In this document: in pieces, positions 1-5,380 of the stretch | How positions within the stretch are numbered: the first letter of the stretch is position 1 | Layout: the number at the start of each line of letters is the position of its first letter | Made by a program: the position numbers and the translations under genes | Assembly (NCBI GenBank): GCA_913041075.1 | Contig: CAJWGZ010000071.1 | Location: forward strand, 1 to 5,380 | Source of the DNA: an uncultured Fidelibacterota bacterium | GTDB taxonomy: Bacteria > Fidelibacterota > Marinisomatia > Marinisomatales > TCS55 | Length of the DNA: 5,380 nt | Direction: 5' to 3' | Notes under the pieces: model-generated | What the model was told of the DNA's origin: nothing | What the model saw: only the letters and a program-made list of their open reading frames with translations | Database searches by the model: none

Positions 1-1421
1 AACAATTGCAGGCATTGCCAGTCACTGAATTGGAAACAGGTCAAACCATGCCTGATGGTATTACAAGTATTAATGCATATCTTGGTGCACATGGAATTCA
101 ACATGCACTTGAGCAAGGCGCAGATATGGTTATTACAGGAAGGTGTGTGGACAGCGCTGTTGTTCTCGGACCACTAATGCATGAATTTGGTTGGAAATCC
201 GATGATTATGATCTTCTTGCTGCCGGAAGTTTAGCAGGGCACATTATTGAATGCGGGGCACAATGTACAGGTGGAAATTTTACAGATTGGCACCTAATAG
301 ATAAGTTTGACGATATGGGATTTCCCATCGCTGAAGTTGAATCAAATGGGGATTTCATTGTAACCAAGCCTGATGACACAGGAGGTATCGTTTCATATGG
401 TTCTGTAGCAGAACAATTTCTGTACGAGATTGGTGACCCTCAAAACTATATACTACCAGATGTAACCTGCGATTTTACCAATGTGACCATGAAAGAAGTA
501 GGAAACGATCAGATCTTTGTTTCTGGCGCTAAGGGAAACCCTCCTAGCAATACATATAAAGTATCTGCGACATATTTAATGGGTTATAGAATAAGTATTG
601 CTGTCATCATTGTTGGCATTAATGCTGCAAAAAAAGCTAAGGTTAGTGCTGAGGCAATCATAAAAAAAACAAAGCGTATGTTCACTGATAATGGTTGGTC
701 CAACTATACAGATACAAACATATCGATCATTGGCACTGAAGTGACTTACGGTGAAAATGCAAAAACCCTGAAGCCACGGGAAGTATTATTACGAATTATG
801 GCAACACATAAACAGAAGGAAGCATTAATATTACTTTCTCGAGAAATTGCGCAGGCATCGACAGGAATGACGCCTGGTTTTACAAATATGCTTGGTGGGA
901 GGCCTTCTGTTTCACCATCGATACGTTTATTTTCTTTTTTATTACCGAAAGAAAATATCCGCACTACTGTAGACTTTAATGAAAAACAGTTTGACATGAA
1001 AAATCCAAAAACACACTCAATTGAAGTCGAACCAATACCTACTTCACCTATAGTATTTGATAATCAGGATACAATAGATGCAGAGGTGCCTTTAATTAAC
1101 CTTGCATACGCACGCAGTGGTGACAAAGGCGATCATGCTAATATCGGTGTAATCTCAAGAAAAGCTGAATATCTTCCATACATTAAAGATTGCCTCACTA
1201 CAAAAAAAGTTGCTGAATATTTTTCCCATGTTTCGAAAGGAGAAGTGGAACGATGGGATGTCCCTGGGATAAATGCGTTAAATTTTCTACTTAGGAATTC
1301 CTTAGGCGGTGGAGGTATGGCAAGTTTAAATGTAGATCCGCAAGGGAAAGCGTATGCTCAACAGCTTTTAGATATAATGATACCAGTTCCACATAAAATT
1401 GCTGAGGAAACGAAAAAATAA
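1..1421 (+). CDS. AtuA family acyclic terpene utilization protein, 5' partial
   Basis: The reading frame is open to the left edge (first full codon at 3-5) and ends with TAA at 1419-1421, so the N-terminus, probably a little over 100 residues, lies outside the window. Counting from position 6, the visible 471 residues show the AtuA/DUF1446 core: GADMVITGRCVDSA near 38-51, HEFGW at 59-63, ECGAQCTGGNFTDW at 82-95, SGAKGNPP at 173-180 and GGRPSVSP at 297-304. A short linker follows, then the C-terminal AtuA-like small domain (about 360-460) with ARSGDKGDHANIG at 369-381 and a glycine run at 434-437. In Pseudomonas, atuA belongs to the cluster needed for growth on citronellol and geraniol. Its biochemical role is not established as far as I know, and homologues also occur in other acyl-CoA clusters. 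It is probably cytoplasmic and co-transcribed with the genes downstream. Both domains look uninterrupted. The family call is firm; the terpene substrate is inference. Confidence 0.92.
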   Translation, partial: QLQALPVTELETGQTMPDGITSINAYLGAHGIQHALEQGADMVITGRCVDSAVVLGPLMHEFGWKSDDYDLLAAGSLAGHIIECGAQCTGGNFTDWHLIDKFDDMGFPIAEVESNGDFIVTKPDDTGGIVSYGSVAEQFLYEIGDPQNYILPDVTCDFTNVTMKEVGNDQIFVSGAKGNPPSNTYKVSATYLMGYRISIAVIIVGINAAKKAKVSAEAIIKKTKRMFTDNGWSNYTDTNISIIGTEVTYGENAKTLKPREVLLRIMATHKQKEALILLSREIAQASTGMTPGFTNMLGGRPSVSPSIRLFSFLLPKENIRTTVDFNEKQFDMKNPKTHSIEVEPIPTSPIVFDNQDTIDAEVPLINLAYARSGDKGDHANIGVISRKAEYLPYIKDCLTTKKVAEYFSHVSKGEVERWDVPGINALNFLLRNSLGGGGMASLNVDPQGKAYAQQLLDIMIPVPHKIAEETKK

Positions 1422-1423
1422 TT

Positions 1424-1558
1424 ATGGCTAACAACAGTATTTTTAAAAAGAAATTATTTTCATGTAAAAATATTATCGTAACCGGAGGCAGTAGCGGAAT
1501 TGGGATATGTACGGCTCATGAACTTGCTGTGCTTGGATCTTATGTAATATTACTGTGA
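1424..1558 (+). pseudogene. Short-chain dehydrogenase/reductase, N-terminal stub only
   Basis: An ATG two bases after the AtuA stop opens a 44-codon frame ending in TGA at 1556-1558. After a short lysine-rich leader the peptide reads NIIVTGGSSGIG (residues 16-27), the first beta strand and glycine-rich TGxxxGIG loop that bind NAD(P) in classical SDR enzymes. The next helix (CTAHELAVLG) and second strand (YVILL) follow. The frame then stops exactly where the dinucleotide-binding residues after strand 2 would be expected. About 200 further codons, including the NNAG motif and the Ser-Tyr-Lys active site, are absent: the hydratase ribosome binding site follows at once. The stub is unlike the complete SDR at 2544-3365 in sequence, so it is not a recent copy of it. 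In the Pseudomonas atu cluster an SDR gene (atuB) follows atuA, which fits the position. It cannot be catalytic alone; a retained small peptide is possible but unsupported. Confidence 0.8.
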
Positions 1559-1561
1559 GGA
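1557..1561 (+). promoter_or_regulatory. Ribosome binding site of the enoyl-CoA hydratase gene
   Basis: GAGGA lies 7 bases before the ATG at 1569 and overlaps the TGA stop of the SDR stub. It is a good Shine-Dalgarno match at normal spacing and supports ATG 1569 as the start. Its overlap with the stub's stop means a ribosome finishing the stub would be well placed to start the hydratase. Confidence 0.75.
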
Positions 1562-1568
1562 AAATATC

Positions 1569-2372
1569 ATGACTAATCTACCGCAAACAAAAAATCTAAT
1601 ATTAGACCTTTCAAATGGCTGGCTCACTATCTGGTTGAATCGTCCCAATAGTCGCAATGCTCTTACCAATGATATGATTGAGGACTTCAATAATGTTTTT
1701 AATTCAGTTGGTGATGACCGTTCGGTACGGGGAATTACTTTCCGGGGTAAAGAAGGAGTATTCTGTGCCGGCGCAGATTTAAAAGCAATCAAATCCATAT
1801 TTGATGGGAAATCAAAAAAAGAAGATGTTATTCGATTTAGCGTTGCAGCTGGAAATTTCTTCGAATCTATAAATGCTTTGCCACAAGTAACTGTAATGGT
1901 GGTTGAAGGAGCCGCCATGGCTGGGGGTCTTGGTCTGGCTTGTAGTGGCGATTTTATTATTACACATAAGGATACTCGATTTTCTTTAACAGAAACGATG
2001 ATTGGATTGACACCAGCACAGATTTCACCCTTCGTCATACAAAGATTGGGCTTTGCAAAAGGGAAACAACTAATGCTATCAGGCACACAAATCAATGGAG
2101 AAGAAGCTGTAACTATTGGTCTTGCTGATTTTGCTGGTAATACAGATTCTGAACTTGAGGAGCTTGAACAAAATATTAAAACTCAGGTATTAAAATGCGC
2201 ACCAGGTGCAGTTGCGGAAACAAAACGGTTGATTGGACTTATTGCGAAAATACCAAGGGAAGAAATGGTATCCAAAGCAGGTGAAAGTTTTGCTGAACGG
2301 GTATTGAGTGATGAAGGTCGTGAAGGAATTGCTTCATTTCTTGAAAAGCGGAAACCAGGATGGTCAGTGTGA
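1569..2372 (+). CDS. Enoyl-CoA hydratase/isomerase (crotonase) family, AtuE-like
   Basis: A complete 267-residue crotonase fold protein, the usual length for a single-domain enoyl-CoA hydratase. Seen: the N-terminal beta segment with LNRPNSRNAL (23-32), the first oxyanion-hole segment FCAGADL (65-71), the second, EGAAMAGGLGLACSGDF (113-129), and the active-site loop FSLTETMIGLTPAQISPF (138-155). Glu142 corresponds to the catalytic Glu164 of rat mitochondrial hydratase. The position of Glu144 of that enzyme is Gly122 here, so only one of the two classical catalytic glutamates is present. The GLTPAQISPF loop replaces the common G-x-I-P-G-x-G-G-T-Q loop and resembles isohexenylglutaconyl-CoA hydratase (AtuE) and relatives. 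The likely role is hydration of a branched unsaturated acyl-CoA in the cytoplasm, between the carboxylation and cleavage steps of an isoprenoid-type pathway. The family call is firm; the AtuE-like subtype is a judgement from the loop and the neighbours, and a lyase or isomerase activity cannot be excluded. Confidence 0.9.
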   Translation: MTNLPQTKNLILDLSNGWLTIWLNRPNSRNALTNDMIEDFNNVFNSVGDDRSVRGITFRGKEGVFCAGADLKAIKSIFDGKSKKEDVIRFSVAAGNFFESINALPQVTVMVVEGAAMAGGLGLACSGDFIITHKDTRFSLTETMIGLTPAQISPFVIQRLGFAKGKQLMLSGTQINGEEAVTIGLADFAGNTDSELEELEQNIKTQVLKCAPGAVAETKRLIGLIAKIPREEMVSKAGESFAERVLSDEGREGIASFLEKRKPGWSV

Positions 2373-2390
2373 AGTAAAGTAATCATTTGA

Positions 2391-2529
2391 GAACACAAAG
2401 CCTTAATTAAAACAGTTCAGGAATTTGTTGAAAATGAAATCAGGCTTTACTTGGATGAATGGGAAGACACTTGATTTTGACAGCACACAGATCATGCGGG
2501 ATTTGACCAGCCGCCAGATGGGATTTTAA
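2391..2529 (+). pseudogene. Acyl-CoA dehydrogenase remnant: N-terminal scrap plus probable C-terminal scrap
   Basis: Between the hydratase stop and the next gene, the frame at 2391-2471 reads EHKALIKTVQEFVENEI, then a stretch ending LDEWEDT, and stops at TGA 2472-2474. This matches the N-terminal helix of acyl-CoA dehydrogenases (E-H-x-x-L-x-x-x-V-x-x-F-V-E-x-E-I ... D-E-W-E). The usual start region is spoiled: an in-frame TGA sits at 2388-2390 and there is no convincing ATG. In another frame, 2473-2529 reads DFDSTQIMRDLTSRQMGF and then TAA. That resembles the extreme C-terminus of the same family (G-T-x-E-I-M-R-x-x-I-x-R-x-L-G). I infer one gene of about 380 codons whose middle, including the FAD and acyl-CoA binding domains and the catalytic base, was deleted with a frame change near 2462-2485. 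An atuD-like citronellyl-CoA dehydrogenase would fit the context. The N-terminal match is good; the C-terminal one is weaker. Confidence 0.7.
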
Positions 2530-2532
2530 AGA

Positions 2533-2537
2533 AAGGA
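2533..2537 (+). promoter_or_regulatory. Ribosome binding site of the HSDL2/AtuG-like SDR gene
   Basis: AAGGA sits 6 bases before the ATG at 2544, just after the TAA (2527-2529) of the dehydrogenase remnant. It decides the start in favour of ATG 2544: the frame is open upstream only to a TGA at 2478-2480 and contains no earlier ATG. Confidence 0.7.
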
Positions 2538-2543
2538 AAAGTA

Positions 2544-3365
2544 ATGAGTACATTAAAAAATAAAACTGTATTTATCACTGGTGCAAGCCGTGGAATTGGA
2601 AAAGCTATAGGATTGAAACTTGCTAGCGAAGGCGCAAACATAGTTATTGCTGCAAAAACAACTGAACCTCATCCAAAATTACCCGGTACAATTTATACTG
2701 CTGCAGAAGAGATGGATGCAGCTGGCGGAAAAGGACTTCCCATTTGTACGGACATACGCTTTGAAGAACAGGTACAGTCCGCTGTGGAGAAAACTGTAGA
2801 GACTTTTGGTAGGATTGACGTTTTAATAAACAATGCTAGCGCTATTCAGCTCACCGGAACAGTGGCAACTGAAATGAAAAGATACGACCTTATGCACCAG
2901 ATTAATGTCCGCGGTACCTACATGACATCAAAGCTTTGTATTCCACATTTAAAGAAAGCAGATAACCCTCACATTCTCAATTTATCTCCACCACTTAATA
3001 TGGAAACGAAATGGTTCGCTCCTCATGTAGCTTATACCATGTCCAAATTTGGAATGAGCATGTGTGTATTGGGAATGTCTGGTGAACTGAAGAATGAACG
3101 GATAGCCGTTAATGGTTTATGGCCAAAAACTGTAATTAAAACAGCTGCAGTACAAAATCTTCTGGGGGGCGATGAAGTAATGCAAAAAGCACGTTCGCCA
3201 GAAATTATGGGTGATGCCGCTTATACCATATTATGTAAAGACAGTAAAACTTGTACGGGAAATTACTTTGTTGATGAAGATTTATTGCGATCAGAGGGAA
3301 TCACTGACTTTAGCAAGTACGCACAAGTGCCTGACAATGAATTAATGCCGGATTTCTTTTTATAG
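2544..3365 (+). CDS. Short-chain dehydrogenase/reductase, HSDL2/AtuG-like
   Basis: A complete 273-residue SDR oxidoreductase. Seen: TGASRGIG (12-19) for cofactor binding, AAKTTEPHPKLPGTIYTAAEE (36-56, the insert typical of the HSDL2-type group), Asp70, NNASA (96-100), Asn121 in NVRGTY, catalytic Ser148 in LSPPLN, and Tyr164/Lys168 in YTMSK. The WPKT motif at 193-196 and a tail ending in PDFFL are also typical of this group. Human HSDL2 carries an extra C-terminal SCP2 lipid-binding domain; this protein ends before it. Related bacterial proteins are annotated as SDRs of citronellol and other acyl-CoA catabolism (AtuG). The probable job is NAD(P)-dependent oxidation of a 3-hydroxyacyl or related intermediate, acting after the upstream hydratase; the exact substrate is unknown. 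It is the last gene of the plus-strand run and converges on the acyl-CoA synthetase 6 bp away. Confidence 0.92.
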   Translation: MSTLKNKTVFITGASRGIGKAIGLKLASEGANIVIAAKTTEPHPKLPGTIYTAAEEMDAAGGKGLPICTDIRFEEQVQSAVEKTVETFGRIDVLINNASAIQLTGTVATEMKRYDLMHQINVRGTYMTSKLCIPHLKKADNPHILNLSPPLNMETKWFAPHVAYTMSKFGMSMCVLGMSGELKNERIAVNGLWPKTVIKTAAVQNLLGGDEVMQKARSPEIMGDAAYTILCKDSKTCTGNYFVDEDLLRSEGITDFSKYAQVPDNELMPDFFL

Positions 3366-3371
3366 TATGAT
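3366..3371. other. Six-base gap between convergent operons
   Basis: The SDR stop (TAG, 3363-3365) and the synthetase stop (TAA on the minus strand, 3372-3374) are separated by 6 bases. No intrinsic terminator can fit in the gap, so transcripts from the two sides must either overlap or end within the opposing coding region. The nearest hairpin-like sequence is a 7-bp inverted repeat at 3389-3405 inside the synthetase gene, without a T-run. Confidence 0.8.
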
Positions 3372-5195
3372 TTAGGCATACATTTCCTTTATCAGATCCT
3401 GATAATGCTCAATAACAACCTTCCGTTTCACTTTTAAAGTCGGGGTTACTTCATCCTTATCCTGATCTAATTCTTCCTCAAGGATACGGAATTTTTTAAC
3501 AGTTTCATAACTGGCTAAATCGCGATTTAAACCAGATATTTCATGATGCAATAGATCCAGTACTTCCTGTTTCTTCGATAGGTCAGCTAAATCTTGGTAC
3601 ATTATTTTCTTATCCCTCGCAAACTTGGCGATTTCATCCTCATCTAGAGTTACCAGTGCAGTAAGATATGGTTTTTTATCACCGTAGACCATTGCCAGAC
3701 TTATGTAAGGACTTGTCTTAAGTAAATTTTCAATATTTTGCGGGGCAACATTTTTTCCACCTGCCGTAATGATAATATCTTTTTTTCTATCAGTTATAAA
3801 TAAATAGCCTTCTTCATCTAAATACCCAATATCTCCCGTGTGCAACCATATATCGCCCTTTTCATCAGGTATTAATAATTCATTAGTGGCTTCTTCGTTA
3901 TTATAATATCCTGAAATGTTCTGTGGACATCGGGTACATATTTCTCCATCTTCGGCAATTCTTATTTCAGTATCAGCTAAGGCTTGTCCAACAGAACCTA
4001 TTTTTGCTTTTCCCATTTTATTTCCTGTCACTATTCCGGTTGTTTCAGTCAATCCATAGCCTTCGTAAATATCAAGTCCAATCCAATGGAAATATCGAAT
4101 AATATTCGGCGAAATTGGCGCAGCGCCTGATATCAAGAACCGTATGTTACCACCAAACATATCCTTTATTTTTCTATATACGAGAAAATGTGCTAATATT
4201 TTATTTAGTTTAAGCCAAAGGTTGGGTTTTCCACCTTGATCTTTCAATTCCGTATAATTTTTCCCAACGCCCAAAGCCCAGTTGTATATTGTCTTTTGAA
4301 ATAATGACGCATCTTTTATAGCTATAGAAATTCTAGCATAAAATTTTTCAAATACTCTCGGAGTGCCAAACATAATAGTTGGACCGCTTTGTCTAAGGTT
4401 ATAAGGCATGTCTTCTAAACTATCCGCGAAAACTGTGACATAACCTGAATACAGTTTTATAAAATGGCCCAGCAGCCTTTCTGCTATATGCGATAGTGGT
4501 AAATAGGAAATTCCCAAATCTGTCCTATAAGTAGGTAACATATCAGGCAAATTCTTTGCCACAGTAATGACGTTTTTACTATTAAACATACCCGCTTTAG
4601 GATTACCCGTGGTTCCTGATGTATAAGTAAAACTGATGATGTCGTTGGGTTTGACCAATTTTAACCTTTCTTCAAATTTTCCTGTATTTTCACCGCGATG
4701 CAATTGACCTAAATCACGATAGCCATCTAGTGAAATTACATTTGGTAAATTCCGCGGATAATATTTGTCAATAACTACAATTTTCTTTACCATTGGTAAA
4801 TCTTTCCAGATTACCAACATCTTATCTAATTGTTCTTGATCTTCAGCAAATACAACTTTGCTTTCACTATGTTTCACAATGTATTTAACCTGTTCTTCTG
4901 TATTCGAAGGATATACAGGTGCTGTAATACAACCGATACCCATTATTGCCATATCCAATACGACCCATTCCATTCGCGTCTCACTGATGATAGAAATCTT
5001 ATCTCCGGATTTTAACCCTTGCGCAATTAAAGCGTGTCCTATATCTCGGGACCAGTCACCATAATCACCCCAAGTATGAGATTCCCATACGCCTCTTTGC
5101 TTACGCCACATGGTAATATCATCGCGATAATTTTCGACATTATGCCAAAAAAGTTCTGGTACCGTGTTTATGCTGGTTATATCCGGTCTTTCCAT
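3372..5195 (-). CDS. Long-chain-type acyl-CoA synthetase (AMP-forming), FAA1 family
   Basis: A complete 607-residue adenylate-forming ligase that makes an acyl-AMP and then the CoA thioester. Seen, in order: the ATP-binding P-loop YTSGTTGNPK (191-200), YLPLSHIAER (231-240), ISGAAP (355-360), YEGYGLTETTG (377-387), LHTGDIG (451-457), the hinge region DRKKDIIITAGGKNVAP (469-485), and the C-terminal TPTLKVKRK (584-592), in which Lys588 is the expected catalytic lysine. All core motifs are intact, and there is no signal peptide or clear membrane segment, so it is cytoplasmic, perhaps membrane-associated. Its ATG overlaps the stop of the liv-type ABC ATPase by one base, indicating translational coupling in one operon. 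Ligases of this family beside liv transporters probably activate the imported carboxylate. Fatty, branched, aromatic or terpenoid acids are all possible; nothing in the sequence decides the substrate. It would supply CoA esters to pathways like the convergent one. Confidence 0.93.
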   Translation of the reverse strand: MERPDITSINTVPELFWHNVENYRDDITMWRKQRGVWESHTWGDYGDWSRDIGHALIAQGLKSGDKISIISETRMEWVVLDMAIMGIGCITAPVYPSNTEEQVKYIVKHSESKVVFAEDQEQLDKMLVIWKDLPMVKKIVVIDKYYPRNLPNVISLDGYRDLGQLHRGENTGKFEERLKLVKPNDIISFTYTSGTTGNPKAGMFNSKNVITVAKNLPDMLPTYRTDLGISYLPLSHIAERLLGHFIKLYSGYVTVFADSLEDMPYNLRQSGPTIMFGTPRVFEKFYARISIAIKDASLFQKTIYNWALGVGKNYTELKDQGGKPNLWLKLNKILAHFLVYRKIKDMFGGNIRFLISGAAPISPNIIRYFHWIGLDIYEGYGLTETTGIVTGNKMGKAKIGSVGQALADTEIRIAEDGEICTRCPQNISGYYNNEEATNELLIPDEKGDIWLHTGDIGYLDEEGYLFITDRKKDIIITAGGKNVAPQNIENLLKTSPYISLAMVYGDKKPYLTALVTLDEDEIAKFARDKKIMYQDLADLSKKQEVLDLLHHEISGLNRDLASYETVKKFRILEEELDQDKDEVTPTLKVKRKVVIEHYQDLIKEMYA

Positions 5196-5380
5196 TATCC
5201 TCCCCAGAGCTTGTCTCTGCGAGTGTATTTACCTTCTCCTAAATACTGTTCACGCACTTTTTCTTCATCAAGAAGATCTTCATATGTACCACTTAAAAAT
5301 ATTTTACCAGTGGTAATTACATAGCCATAGTCTGCTATTTTTAAGGCATGGTTAACGTTTTGCTCTACCAATAATATTGT
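5195..5380 (-). CDS. livF: LivF-type ABC transporter ATP-binding protein, C-terminal part
   Basis: The last 61 codons and TAA stop of an ABC ATPase that runs off the right edge of the window; it is too short a piece to appear as a full gene. It begins TILLVEQNVNHALKIAD, the switch-region strand of LivF proteins, where a Gln takes the place of the H-loop His usual in other ABC ATPases. It continues GYVITTGKIFLSGTYEDLL and ends after REQYLG with an 11-residue-plus polar tail (GKYTRRDKLWGG). This is the standard C-terminal layout of LivF, one of two ATPases of the branched-chain amino acid (HAAT) uptake family. Walker A, Walker B and the signature motif lie outside the window. The stop codon shares its last A with the ATG of the acyl-CoA synthetase. 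With a coupled CoA ligase, the transported substrate may be a carboxylic acid rather than leucine; that is inference. Confidence 0.88.
   Translation of the reverse strand, partial: TILLVEQNVNHALKIADYGYVITTGKIFLSGTYEDLLDEEKVREQYLGEGKYTRRDKLWGG
5199..5203 (-). promoter_or_regulatory. Ribosome binding site of the acyl-CoA synthetase gene
   Basis: On the minus strand GGAGG, within GGGGAGGA (5205 down to 5198), lies 3 bases before the ATG at 5195-5193. The match is strong but the spacing is shorter than usual. It sits inside the last codons of the ABC ATPase gene, and the next in-frame Met is residue 29, so the ATG at 5195 is the best start. Confidence 0.65.

Noticed and set aside
1553..1564. Possible stop-codon readthrough or recoding of the TGA at the end of the SDR stub
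   Set aside because: The frame meets TAA at 1574-1576 within a few codons and no SDR sequence continues in any frame, so readthrough would restore nothing.
746..2398. Minus-strand open frames at 746-997, 1550-2095 and 2183-2398 opposite the AtuA-like and hydratase genes
   Set aside because: They lie opposite strongly supported coding genes, show no recognisable motifs, and are explained as antisense shadows.
2481..2543. In-frame upstream extension of the SDR at 2544 (HTDHAGFDQPPDGILKKGKV)
   Set aside because: There is no start codon in it, the good ribosome binding site is at 2533-2537, and SDR proteins of this group begin at the residue chosen. The same bases are better explained as the dehydrogenase C-terminal scrap in another frame.
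1424..2640. SDR stub and downstream SDR as a recent tandem duplication
   Set aside because: They share only the family motif; the surrounding residues and the nucleotide sequence differ, so they are different SDR subfamilies.
3389..3405. Inverted repeat as an intrinsic terminator
   Set aside because: Only two of the seven base pairs are G-C and neither side is followed by a T-run; it also encodes ordinary residues of the synthetase C-terminus.
4830..5324. Plus-strand open frames at 4830-5015, 4858-5064 and 5034-5324
   Set aside because: They are antisense to the synthetase and LivF genes, whose motifs are clear; the peptides look compositionally unlike real proteins.

Overview
The window looks like a bacterial chromosome segment of a catabolic type. 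It is AT-rich by eye (not computed). It probably comes from a pseudomonadote: the liv-type ABC transporter next to a FAA1-type acyl-CoA ligase, and an AtuA/crotonase/SDR set, are both familiar there. I cannot name a genus, and the phylum is inference.

Left block, plus strand (1-3365). This is a tightly packed run of acyl-CoA catabolism genes resembling the acyclic terpenoid (citronellol/geraniol, atu) or related branched-chain pathways. It holds, in order: the 3' part of an AtuA-family gene (to 1421), a 44-codon stub of a short-chain dehydrogenase (1424-1558), an intact AtuE-like enoyl-CoA hydratase (1569-2372), a gutted acyl-CoA dehydrogenase leaving an N-terminal and a probable C-terminal scrap in different frames (2391-2529), and an intact HSDL2/AtuG-like short-chain dehydrogenase (2544-3365). 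No geranyl-CoA carboxylase subunit lies in the window, so assignment to the atu pathway itself is tentative.

Right block, minus strand (3372-5380). A LivF-type branched-chain amino-acid-family ABC transporter ATPase (only its C-terminus is present, at the window edge) overlaps by one base the start of a complete 607-residue long-chain-type acyl-CoA synthetase. This pair suggests import of a hydrophobic carboxylate followed by activation to its CoA ester. The block converges on the left block with only 6 bp between stop codons.

Together the genes fit uptake, CoA activation, hydration and oxidation of a branched or isoprenoid acid. The most unusual feature is that two of the five left-block genes are reduced to short scars while the three genes between and around them stay intact with good ribosome binding sites. 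This is either in-operon gene loss or an assembly artefact. I see no RNA genes, CRISPR arrays, insertion sequences or convincing terminators, and there is no gene-free stretch over 300 bases.
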